A stretch of DNA of 64,000 nt, taken from Ampullaceana balthica. Lineage: Eukaryota > Mollusca > Gastropoda > Lymnaeidae. Where the stretch lies: NCBI GenBank assembly GCA_944989445.1, contig CALYLW010000179.1, positions 829,001-893,000 of the forward strand, given 5' to 3'. Position 1 is the stretch's first letter. Every line of letters starts with the position of its first letter. The notes under the pieces were generated by a model, which was not told where the DNA came from, did not search any database, and saw only the letters and a list, made by a program, of their open reading frames with translations. Both the position numbers and the translations under genes were made by a program. Below, piece by piece: positions 1-10,845 of this stretch.

Positions 1-2683
1 GTTAGAAATTTGTCAAAAAGGTTTGGCACCAGATACTCAAATAATAGTGGATAATTCTTAACATCTGAAGGCCCTAAGCATTTATAAAAGATTTATGTGA
101 TGAAAACATAGAATTGGAAAAAAATGCATAATTAATTAAATTAGTTTCATTTGAAGTTCCTATTCTTCCTCAATATCAATCGGCTTTTGTGCGTGCAATT
201 GATCAACTAGAAGACAGTATTCAGAATTTAAGTATAATTATTTATTACGAACATTTTTGCCAATTTATTTGGTCCGTTGAAAGTTTATTTTGATGAACCA
301 GTTGCGCAAATTACTGTTTGTTTAACACATAGGCTTATGTCAATTATATTGTAGAAAAAATTACAATTGTTGAAATCAATTCTGTCTCCTCCCACCCATT
401 ATCATCAAACGTCTAACACCCTCCCCCCCCCCACCCACACAGTCACACACACACACACACACAGTCACACACACACAGTCACACACACACACACACAATT
501 TAACCAATACTTTGTTGACGTAATTAATGAACAGCGCCATACATACAAATAAAATGGTAAACAAAATCCTTTGTTTGAGCGATGATTATTTCCTGGAACA
601 CTGGTATCATAACTCCAGGTAACGAGTCATTGCTGATCAATACGACCTTAGAAAGCTCCGATAGCTAACAGAAGGCTAACACTGGAATAACGAATACCTT
701 GATCATGTGATCTATATTGGTGCAGTGTACTTTATAATTATCTGCGCTCATAATTACAAGGGGATTTCTTTCTTAAACTTTGAGCACTCTCTCATACTAG
801 TTTTGTTTTATCCTTGAAAGAAGAACCACATTTGAAGCTATGGTATTTAAATATATGGCATACACATTTAAATGGATTTAATCATTTTATTTTACTGCTT
901 ATAGAATTACTGTTTAATTTCATTTCTTTTAATGGAACTTCCTGTAAGCTTTTTTAAAAGGTGAAAATACGCCCCTGAGAGGAAAATAAAAGCTTTAAAT
1001 GGGGACTTTGAATATTACTCCTTGAAAAAATGAAAAGAGCTGATAGATAATCAGGTCGTATAATCAGTGGCGTAGCTATGTTTAGGGCCACCCGGAGTGC
1101 GCCTAGAATACGTCACCCCAGTTCATGATAAACCTTGGAAGTTGGACAGAGAGATATCCAACCTGTGTATTCAGAACATTAACTACCCTAGGACCTAGGA
1201 AGAAGGATTGCTTGCCTTCCCCACTGAGGGTTATTATAGATATCTAAAGGATTTAACATGCATTTTAAAGATTCGCCAACATTCGAAGACAGCTTTAAGT
1301 GTAAGTTCTGGCAGCATCCTGAAAGCATAACATCTTATCATCATATATGCAGAATAAATAATCTAACATCTTTTATTATAAATGTAGAATAAATAGTCTA
1401 ACATCTGATTATAATTGGTGTAGAATAACTGTGAAGCAGAGAAATTTCCACATTTAATACGTTTATAATAAGATGTTTAAAACTAGTTCTTGCCTTAGTC
1501 TATTCAACAACAGAAAAAGCAGATCCTACACCTTCATGATTTGGTGTTGTAATTTTAATGGAAAATATAAAGACTAACTGTATTACTTTCAAATAACAAA
1601 ACAGATGTATGGAAAGTGTATAGATCATTAGATAAATGGAAATCGTTAAGTAAAGCTGTATTCATTTGTACAAGTTACAGTAAAAGTTTAAACCTGACTG
1701 CCACGCTTTAGAATAACACGAGTGAATTGTGTAGCGTGGACCATTGGATTTTCTTACAACAACAAACACTAATAAATCTTTTTTTTTAAATTTACGATTG
1801 TATTAAGTTATTACTCGTTTGGGAACTGGAAAAATAAATGATCACACCCATCTTTGAATTTACTTAAATTTACTAAGTCTTGGAAATACATGTTAATGTT
1901 ATCATTATCCTGTGGATGAAAGTAGGTCAACTGTATCTCAATAGCATTATTATAAACGAAAATATAGCCACAAATATCTAGAAGAATATTTTTATTTATA
2001 TATCTTATTTTAAATAGGCCATGTTTGTAATAAAACGTAGTCATAAATATTTTTTCAATTTGATGATGATGATACGTCAAACAACAAATTTACTGACATC
2101 TGAAACACGATACTTCCACTTTACTAAAATTATGTCGCCTATTTCCCTCCACAAAATTATTTCATTTTTCTTGTTTACTTGTGCTTAAATATTGCAGTGA
2201 CAAAATAAACAATGATGATGTTTTTGTAATCTGTAAGCCCTAAACGTATCCTAAACTCCTATTGAACTACCAAACAGTATTTTTTAAAAGTAAAGTTTTA
2301 TCTAAATAACGAGTCAGGTGGGTAGTTATGGAGGCAGGCGGTAAATTTAACCCCAATGTTTATTATAAATATCATAAACTGCTCCCAGACGTCTCGACTC
2401 TACCTCCTCCCCAAACTTCAAAGGTTGATAATATTGTTTCGGTGAGCGGAGGGGAGGGGGACTTTATCCCGCCCCTAGTTAAAAGACTGCACTATAAACA
2501 TGAATATGTTCTTTTAAACATCGAGGTAACGTTCTTTGACCACTCGCCCCCACCTTTTTAACGGTTGATGTTAAACTAACACGATGAAGTACACCCAGAG
2601 TTCAGTTTTCTTTGACCTATATTCTGAGACGAGACCTGAATCTCTTGAGACGTTGTCAGCTTAAGAATTATTTCAAGTTTAAG
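1..2683. other. Intergenic, no supported gene
   Basis: AT-rich sequence with no frame that shows a recognisable domain. It contains a CA microsatellite near 432-498 and, at 1065, a lone hAT-like terminus (CAGTGGCGTAGCTA) for which I found no partner. Short frames at 1811-2080 (minus) and 2328-2561 (plus) have no recognisable features and I do not call them genes. Confidence 0.6.
432..498. repeat. CA dinucleotide microsatellite
   Basis: A run of CA repeats interrupted three times by AGTCACA steps, directly after a C-rich tract. Frames read through it on both strands are poly Thr-His or Cys-Val and are not genes. Confidence 0.95.
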
Positions 2684-3422
2684 TTGTGGTGACTGAGCTC
2701 AGCTTGCAGCTGGTCAATGACACAACAGACTGGGTGATCCTCTCAAGACGTTGTGGTGGCTGAGCTCAGCTTGCAGCTGGTCAATTACACAACAGACTGG
2801 GTGATCCTCCCAAGACGTTGTGGTGGCTGAGCTCAGCTTGCAGCTGGTCAATGACACAACATACTGTGTGATCCTCTCAAAAAGTTGTAGTGGCTGAGCT
2901 CAGCTTGCAGCTGGTCAATGACACAACAGACTGTGTGATCCTCTCAAGACGTTGTGGTGGCTGAGCTCAGCTTGCAGCTGGTCAATGACACAACAGACTG
3001 GGTGATCCTCTCAAAAAGTTTTGGTGGCTGAGCTCAGCTTGCAGCTGGTCAATGACACAACAGACTGGGTGATCCTCTCAAAAAGTTTTGGTGGCTGAGC
3101 TCAGCTTGCAGCTGGTCAATGACACAACAGACTGGGTGATCCTCTCAAGAAGTTGTGGTGGCTGAGCTCAGCTTGCAGCTGGTCAATGACACAACAGACT
3201 GGGTGATCCTCTCAAGACGTTGTGGTAGCTGAGCTCAGCTTGCAGCTGGTCAATGACACAACAGACTGGGTGATCCTCTAGAAAAGTCCTAGTGGCTGAG
3301 CTCAGTTTGCAGCTGGTCAATAACACTACAGACTGGGTGATCCTCTGAAAAAGTTGTGATGGCTGAGCTCAGCTTGCAGCTGGTCAATGACACAACAGAC
3401 TGGGTGATCCTCTCAAGAAGTA
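2684..3422. repeat. 67-bp minisatellite, about 11 copies
   Basis: Head-to-tail units of 67 bp, each containing GAGCTCAGCTTGCAGCTGG and GACACAACAGACTGGGTGAT. Units differ by scattered substitutions, for example CAAGACGTTGTGG versus CAAAAAGTTTTGG. Every unit carries a CAGCTG site. No coding potential is apparent. Confidence 0.95.
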
Positions 3423-5755
3423 AGACAATATTCTTGTCTCAGAGTGCAGTCTGATCACAGTCAATGTTCTCATTTTGGTGTTTAACAAAGACAGCGAGTT
3501 TGACTCGCTACAAGTCATAGATCTCTTTAGATGTTCTTCAAAGATAGCTGACGACATGTACAAAAAATAAAATGAAATTATTTGCATTTTAAACATATTC
3601 AAAGAATGAACTAAATTATTGGGGATTCCCCCCTTCCCCTTTTCCCCCTCCTTTTTTAAAAAACAAATATATCTTAAAACATTCGTTAACATTCCAACAA
3701 AGAAGAGATGGCACTGTGGTGAACTTTATTTCTACGAAACAGTTATAACCTAAATATGTATTGGAAACAATTATTAAAGTAAGTGAATAATTTGTTCATC
3801 AGTTCACATCATATATCCTATAAAGAAAGTTCATAAATTTGATGAGCAGCTTGTGGGTTGACGGGGCACATATTTATTAATAATACATTAACTTTCTATT
3901 TAAGATTGAGAACCCAAGTTCAAGGCCAGATATGTATACCGCCACTTCTTGCCACGCCCCCTGTTGATGACGCAGAGACACATTAACTTTATTAATAGTG
4001 TACTGAAGGGGTAGAGGTATGGTTAGCGCAAGCCCCCGTCTATAATCATTCGTTCTTAAGTCAGGGGAAAAAACACGCTTACGATGGCTATGGTCCTGAA
4101 TTAAATTGTCTATAAGCAACAAAAATACAACAACAGAAATAGTTTTGATTTTATTGACCTGGTTGTCTTCTAAGCAAACTATGCACAGATAAACGATTTC
4201 TCCAAGGCGGTACAAACCTATCATCTTGTCGTACTGTCAATTACCTCAAGATAGTTTCCCCTGAAAGCAAGAATTGGTAATACGATTACACTTCTGATCA
4301 AAACGAAGGTAACGAGCACTTTGATGTTGGTGATTAAACCTTTAGCTCGAGTTTGACGAAGGTTGTCAATGATGCATGTTTCACATGCACATAAGTCTTT
4401 ATTGATTGGAATTTTAAAGAAAGAAGACCGATTTTATAGGCCCACTACAGTTTTATACATAAAGTTTTATACAAAAATATTAATAAGAAAAATTACTCTC
4501 AGTAGCAGAGCGATTTTTCGCGAAAAATCTTGTGAATATTTAAGGTTACGATTGTAAATGAACTTATCAGACAGAAATTTAAAAAAAAATATATATAAAA
4601 GTTATCAATGTACGAATTTTTGCTTTTGGGAATTATATAAAAAAAATTCGTAGCGTTGACAATTTTCGCAAAATAACACGATTTTTCATTTGCAAACTTT
4701 GTTTCCTTTAAGTAATTCCATTAATTACATTTAAGACATTAAAAAGCAAAATCGTGAAAAAATATACAAATAATATAAATGAAAATTGTATTTAATTTTA
4801 AAAATCATATGTAAAATGTAAGTGTTTGTATTCGTTCTATTACATGAAATAAAAACAGTTTTTTTTGTGTTTTTTTTAAAAAATCTTATTTGCGAGCAAC
4901 TATTTTGATCACTTAAAAAAAAACTTCTTGTTGTAAGTTGGATTTAGGTCAAATTTATTATTTTTTAATTGTTTTGAATAATAATAGGCTCAAGTGTTTT
5001 GCCTGATAGCTGTTCATTGTTATTAAAACATAATTTTTCGGACAATTACTCTAGCAGTAGTAATACAGATTTCTGTATTTAAATGAACAACATGCAGCCG
5101 TGTTGACAAGGTTACCGTGTTCATTTAAACATTTTTTTTGTCTTTAAAAATACAATATATAAAAATAATAAATTGTTTCATTTATATCCATTTCTTTCTT
5201 TTTAGACGACCATATCTATCGCTAGGTTAGAATATTTTACAATCTTTGCCGAAATAAGATAATTCTTCAAAACTTTAAAAGAATAAATTAATGAAACACT
5301 AATATATGGACTACATACTCACTGATACCTGTTCTTTGAATGTTGCGATGATGGTCACGCCACGTCATCATTTAATTTTGGAAAGCGCGAACCATTTAAA
5401 TAAAGAGAAGCTAGTCAAAGGAAGACATTCAACATGTTTAAAAGATGCGAACATTGATGATGATGAAATAAATAGGGAAAAAAGATGTGTATTCGTCTCT
5501 TCAATTAGTTACTGGCACATTGTAAATTGTTTTGGTGTTTAGTAATGGTATCAGTGGGACTCAGCACAATACCTACATTTGGAAGGTCAATGTGTTAGTT
5601 TCATTGGAGTTGGTAGGCATTTGGATATTTATGTGTTTTTTAAAAATTAATATTTGGTATTTGTTTTATGAAACTTGACTTCATTATTTTATCACCAGGC
5701 TCGAAAATGAATGTAAAACTCCACTTGTATATTGATTAAACTTTACATCACAATC
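3423..5755. other. Intergenic, no supported gene
   Basis: AT-rich DNA upstream of the receptor gene. A few frames of 60-115 codons exist (for example 3877-4224 minus and 5306-5542 plus), but none shows a known motif, signal peptide or transmembrane pattern. The receptor promoter must lie here if the gene is active, but no clear core promoter element could be identified. Confidence 0.5.
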
Positions 5756-6802
5756 ATGTCGGAGTCCTTCGAAGACATTACCGAACAGCAGCTCTTCGTC
5801 ATCATGACAGTATACATTAAAGCTCTCGACCCTCTCCTCCAAGCCTTCGGACTCCTCGCCAACATTCTGAACATCGTCGTGTTCTCAAAGCTCGGCCTGT
5901 CAGACAGCATGAACCTGTCCTTCTGGGCGCTGTCCGTCTCTGACGTCAGCTTCGTCCTGTGCTGTGCCGTCAACAACGTCTGCATGATCGTCGCCCTGTC
6001 TCCATGGCAACAGGACACGCCGGTCAGCATGCTCTCGCTGGTGGGATACCTCTCGTGGTACCAGTACATCTTCCTCGACACCTCGACGTGCATCGAGACG
6101 TACATTGCCGTGGCCCGGTGCTGCTGCGTGGCCACGCCCCTCAAGTTTAAGAACGTGTTCACCTTCAGCAGGACGGCCCTGGTCATTCTCGGCTCACTTC
6201 TGGCCAGCTCCGTTTTCCGTATCCCCGTGTTGCACGCGCACGGTCTCTCGTGGCAACTGAACCCGATGACCAACACGACGAGATTCACCATCTGGTTCGC
6301 TGAAGACTTTACGTTCTTTAAAAATTTGGAAAAAATTGTCGGCAGAACTGTGTTTCCTGTAACATTTTTCATGATAGCCTCCATCTGCTCGATTATTTTA
6401 ACATGCTCTCTGGTCAAGGCTTACAGGAAGAGGACAACAATGACGGCGTTGAGTAAAAAGTCCTTCGAAGTTACAATAAAGCACTCGCACAAACAATTGA
6501 ATAAGCCAAGATCACGTGAACTGTATGGCCTGAGATTAGGCTCAAAAGAGCTGCAAGTCGTTAAGGCTGTCACCATGGTTACGCTCGTCCTCGGATTCTG
6601 CTTGTTCATCTTCTCCATGTCGTCCCTGGCGGAAATAGCCGTTCCGGAGTTTTTCCCGGGTCGGAGGTTAAACCGGCTTCACGGCTGCGTCACTGTTTCG
6701 ACAAACTTCGTCCTCACGGCGCATGCAAGTGGGAAACTGTTGATCTATTTCAACTTTAACTCCAGGTTCCGTGAGATCGTAAATCAAGTTTTTAGGACTT
6801 AA
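5756..6802 (+). CDS. Class A GPCR, gastropod chemosensory-receptor type
   Basis: This intronless frame of 348 codons encodes a seven-helix receptor. Approximate helices are TM1 24-46, TM2 54-80, TM3 98-121, TM4 140-160, TM5 198-222, TM6 268-292 and TM7 311-332. Family marks are ANILN in TM1 (for the usual GNxxN), LSVSD in TM2 (for LxxxD), ARC after TM3 at 120-122 followed by a TPL turn, and SGKLLIY at the end of TM7 where most rhodopsin-like receptors have NPxxY. NTT at 173-175 is a possible N-glycosylation site in the second extracellular loop. The start is the ATG at 5756; the open frame extends 24 bases upstream, but its first codon there is TTG. Single-exon receptors with degraded DRY and NPxxY motifs are typical of the large chemosensory GPCR families described in sea slugs and snails; a peptide (FMRFamide-like) receptor is the alternative. 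Coding GC is much higher than in the flanks. The ligand is unknown. Confidence 0.85.
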   Translation: MSESFEDITEQQLFVIMTVYIKALDPLLQAFGLLANILNIVVFSKLGLSDSMNLSFWALSVSDVSFVLCCAVNNVCMIVALSPWQQDTPVSMLSLVGYLSWYQYIFLDTSTCIETYIAVARCCCVATPLKFKNVFTFSRTALVILGSLLASSVFRIPVLHAHGLSWQLNPMTNTTRFTIWFAEDFTFFKNLEKIVGRTVFPVTFFMIASICSIILTCSLVKAYRKRTTMTALSKKSFEVTIKHSHKQLNKPRSRELYGLRLGSKELQVVKAVTMVTLVLGFCLFIFSMSSLAEIAVPEFFPGRRLNRLHGCVTVSTNFVLTAHASGKLLIYFNFNSRFREIVNQVFRT

Positions 6803-7539
6803 GTTCAGGGAACTGTTAGGGAAGGAGTTAAAATTTACGTAGCTGGGAAAGGGGGGGGGAGGATTACAGTCTAATTTATCCTGTTATAAATAAATATACA
6901 GGGAACTCCAGGACAATAAGAATTTGAGTTATTATGGCGGGTTTAATAATTATTTGATGTTTGGTCGTTTTAGCTAACTGCTGTCCCATGACCACATTTA
7001 GACATGAAATTACCCATGAAATTAGCCATGAAATAAGTCATGAAATTAGCCATGAAATTAGCCATGATCTAATTCGTTACATATTTTTCTGTTAAAAAAA
7101 TAATGTAAAAACATCATCGATACCTTTTTCAGAGCATTAAAAACAAGTAACAAAAGTATGTCAAAAGTTGTTTTTTATAAGGGAGGAAAAGTGATTACAA
7201 ATAAAGAGGTGAATGAATCTTCGGTTGTCAGTGTTGTGTTTACAACAGTGTTGATATCTACTTCTAAATCATGATAGAAAAACAATTGATACCAAGCAGG
7301 GAATAAAGTGAAAATAATAAAAAGTGAAGACAATTAATTGTTTTATTTTTATAATATATATTATTACAAAAACATCAAATTTTAAAAAAAACGAAAAAAT
7401 TTCATTCACGTAAAAGAATGTCCTCAACTATAACATTTATAACCCAGCATTACAGACAGATCAGGCACATATGCGATAGAAACTGGTTAATACCTCAGCT
7501 GCCAGTATGGCAAACGTCGTAATGAACCAACAAAAGCTG
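6803..7539. other. Downstream spacer of the GPCR gene
   Basis: AT-rich with a G-run near 6850 and a short 12-bp tandem repeat at 7003-7068 (CATGAAATTAGC, about five to six copies). No gene is supported. The 3' UTR and polyadenylation site of the receptor probably lie in its first part. Confidence 0.5.
7003..7068. repeat. 12-bp tandem repeat
   Basis: Five to six imperfect copies of CATGAAATTAGC. Confidence 0.8.
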
Positions 7540-9317
7540 GAGGAGGTACATAACTTTAAATATCCAGAAGTCATATCTATAGAGATTTTACCTGTGTACA
7601 TGACTTTAAATATCCAGAAGTCATATCTATAGAGATTTGTACCTGTGTACATAACTTTAAATATCCAGAGTCATATCTATAGAGATGGTACATGTTACAT
7701 AACTTTAAATATCCAGGAGTCATCATATCTATAGAGATGGTACATGTATACATAACTTTAAATATCCATGAGTCATTATATCTATAGAGATGGTACATGT
7801 GTACATAACTTTAAATATCCAGGAGTCATTTTATCTATAGAGGTGGTATATGTGTACGTAACTTTAAATATCCAGGAGCCATTATATCTATAGAGATGGT
7901 ACATGTGTGCATAACTTTAAATATCCAGGAGTCATTATGTCTATAGAGATGGTACATATGTACATAATTTTAAATATCCAGGAGTAATCATATTTATAGA
8001 GATGGTACATGTGTACATAACTTTAAATATCCATGAGTCATTATATCTATAGAGATGGTACATGTGTACATAACTTTAAATATCAAAGAGTCATTATATC
8101 TATAGAGATGGTACATGTGTACATAATTTTAAATATCCAGGAGTAATCATATCTATAGAGATGGTACATGTGTACATAACTTTAAATATCCAGGAGTCAT
8201 TATATCTATAGAGATGGTACATGTGTAAATAACTTTAAATATCCATGAGTCATTATATCTATAGAGATGGTACATGTGTACATAACTTTAAATATCCAGG
8301 AGCCATTATATCTATAGAGATGGTACATGTGTACATAACTTTAAATATCCAGGAGTCATTATATCTATAGAGATGGTACATGTGTACATAACTTTAAATA
8401 TCCAGGAGTCATTATATCTATAGAGATGGTACATGTGTACATAACTTTAAATATCCAGGAGTCATTATATCTATAGAGATGGTACATGTGTACATAACTT
8501 TAAATATCCAGGAGCCATTATATCTATAGAGATGGTACATGTGTACATAACTTTAAATATCCAGGAGTCATATATCTATAGAGATGGTACATGTGTACAT
8601 AACTTTAAATATCCAGGAGTCATTATATCTATAGAGATGGTACATGTGTACATAACTTTAAATATCCAGGAGTCATTATATCTATAGAGATGGTACATGT
8701 GTACATAACTTTAAATATCCAGGAGTCATTATATCTATAGAGATGGTACATGTGTACATAACTTTAAATATCCAGGAGTCATTATATCTATAGAGATGGT
8801 ACATGTGTACATAACTTTAAATATCTAGGAGCAATTATATCTAGAGATGGTACATGTGTACATAACTTTAAATATCTAGGAGCAATTATATCTAGAGATG
8901 GTACATGTGTACATAACTTTAAATATCTAGGAGCAATTATATCTAGAGATGGTACATGTGTACATAACTTTAAATATCTAGTAGCAATTATATCTAGAGA
9001 TGGTACATGTGTACATAACTTTAAATATCTAGGAGCAATTATATCTAGAGATGGTACATGTGTACATAAACTTTAAATATCTAGGAGCAATTATATCTAG
9101 AGATGGTACATGTGTACATAACTTTAAATATCTAGGAGCAATTATATCTAGAGATGTTACATGTGTACATAACTTTAAATATCTAGGAGCAATTATATCT
9201 AGAGATGGTACATGTGTACATAAACTTTAAATATCTAGGAGCAATTATATCTAGAGATGGTACATGTGTACATAACTTTAAATATCTAGGAGCATTATAT
9301 CTAGAGATGGTACATGT
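7540..9317. repeat. 53/51-bp minisatellite, about 33 copies
   Basis: Tandem units built on ACATAACTTTAAATATC and GAGATGGTACATGTGT. Up to about 8820 the unit is 53 bp with CAGGAGTCATTATATCTATAG. From there to the right edge it is a 51-bp variant with TAGGAGCAATTATATCTAG. The variants are grouped in blocks rather than mixed. The array ends directly against a LINE fragment at 9318. Confidence 0.95.
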
Positions 9318-9888
9318 GAAGCTGAAATTCGAGCTAGAATTCGGTCGGCAATGGCAGCAATGACGAAGTTAACCAAAATATGGGAACAGCAAAAACATTA
9401 GCCTGCCAACAAAGCTCAGGCTTTACAGAGCTCTCGTTAAAACCATTGTCCTTTATTGATGTGAGACCTGGACACTAATGGCAACCAGTGAAAGCAAGCT
9501 GCACGCATTCGAACACAAATAAATGAGGAAAATTCTCCAGATCTCCTATTTAGAACACAAGACCAATGAATATGTATGGGACAGAATAAACTCTATTGTG
9601 GGTCATCAAGAAACCATTACAACAACAATCAAGAGACGTAAGATGGCATGGTTCGGTCATCTACTGCGACATGATACCCTGACAAAAATCATCCTTCAAG
9701 GCACTGTAGAAGGGGGCCTGCGAAGAGGTCGACAGCAGAAAAGCTGGCTTGACAACATAAAGGAATGGACAGGGATGAGATTGAACGAATTATTGGACAC
9801 CGCTCAAAATAGGCATATGTGGATATCGTTGTCTGTTGATGTGTCCATGCGCTCACCCCAACGACCGCAACTGTCACGCGACAGATGA
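9318..9888 (+). mobile_element. Non-LTR retrotransposon 3' fragment
   Basis: The translation resembles the C-terminal part of a LINE reverse transcriptase polyprotein downstream of the RT core: a stretch related to RALVKTIVLY-CETW, then SYLEHKTNEYVWDRIN, KRRKMAWFGHLLRH, GGLRRGRQQKSWLDNIKEW and a closing RPQLSRDR at 9888. In-frame stops at about 9459 and 9521 show it is dead. The 5' part, including the catalytic YADD region, is missing. A second copy of the same 3' end lies inverted at 15751-16022. Confidence 0.8.
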
Positions 9889-10120
9889 TGATTATGATTA
9901 CCTAAATGTCATTTCGATTACTGTGTGTGAATACTCGATCATCCGTTCCAAGTATTTGGATTGGTGGTGAAATTAATCACCAGCGAAATTATTATAATCG
10001 GACACAATTGCAGATTATATTTTCTGTATATTATCTCTGTCAGTTGAATAAATCTTTTTAAAGTGCAACTGCATTGTGCTGGTCAGTTCTCCTGTAGTCG
10101 GACGAAATTTCTGGAATGAT

Positions 10121-10296
10121 ATCTTATCTTATCTGTTATAGACTCATTTTATACAGAAGATTATTGAGTTATATGTTTGTCCATAGTTTATATCAAGTTT
10201 TGCAATTTTGTTAGAGTTTTAAATGTTGATATTGTGTTGGTTTTTCCTGGTTTGATCAGGCAACCCATTCCGAGTCAGAATTCCAGACGGAAAGAG
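10121..10296 (-). mobile_element. LINE 3' end fragment, GATAA-tailed family
   Basis: Reading the minus strand, this matches the extreme 3' end of the LINE at 27875-29165: the SGIRAWNGLP-type C-terminus, a short 3' UTR with the TATAGAAGG-like block, and a tail of GATAA repeats (seen on + as ATCTTATCTTATCTG at 10121). It is diverged and strongly 5'-truncated. Confidence 0.8.
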
Positions 10297-10572
10297 CGAG
10301 AATTTGTATGTGTTTCTTCTTTCATGCGGAATAAGAAAAGTGTTTTATCCCTACGCTTAACTAACTATCTGAGTGTTGTATATCATACTAGAACTAACTG
10401 GAGATAACATATGTGAAAGTTTCAGAGTATTAAATTACATTTGAAAAAAAACAGCTACAATTGCATAATATGTTTGAATTATTAAGACACTAACAAAAGC
10501 CTACATACATGGAGGTTTTCAAAATTTTAATATTCTCTGGCCAAAAGCTTTTCATTATAAACGAAAATGAAT

Positions 10573-10578
10573 TTTATT
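10573..10578 (-). promoter_or_regulatory. Polyadenylation signal overlapping the stop codon
   Basis: On the minus strand the last codons read ACT AAA TAA AAT, so a canonical AATAAA (10578-10573) contains the TAA stop codon (10576-10574). If used, the 3' UTR would be very short. Confidence 0.5.
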
Positions 10579-10845
10579 TAGTAATGAAATTAATAGAAAA
10601 TTTGGCTTTAAAATTGGCGTCCTCCGGGTTGAACGGGTACCACATGGGGTAGTTGGTGTTCCAGATGTTGTTGTAGATGTTGAAGGAGATGTTCCGTATA
10701 CTCGAACAATCGAAGGGCTGGAGTGGCACCGGAAATGGTGAGTCGACGTGATCTGTGGTGCCAATAAACACTAATGGCACGTCTTGGGTCCACAGTTGTA
10801 GTCCTGTATTCTCACTGTCCAGCAGGTAAACATCCGTGTTTATAC
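10574..10845 (-). CDS. DUF5054-like gene, exon 13 (last)
   Basis: Residues 609-698 and the stop. The acceptor is CCCAG|GTATAAAC and phase 1 matches exon 12. It holds SENTGLQLWTQDVPLVFIG and the conserved NNIWNTNYPMWYPFNPED close to the C-terminus, as in full-length family members. Confidence 0.85.

Noticed and set aside
376..564. Cys-Val-rich minus-strand frame
   Set aside because: Reads through the CA microsatellite; composition artefact.
5732..5755. Eight extra codons at the GPCR N-terminus
   Set aside because: The extension begins with TTG; the first ATG in frame is at 5756 and leaves a normal short extracellular N-terminus.
5743..6417. 224-codon minus-strand frame opposite the GPCR
   Set aside because: Antisense shadow of a GC-rich coding sequence; no domain of its own.
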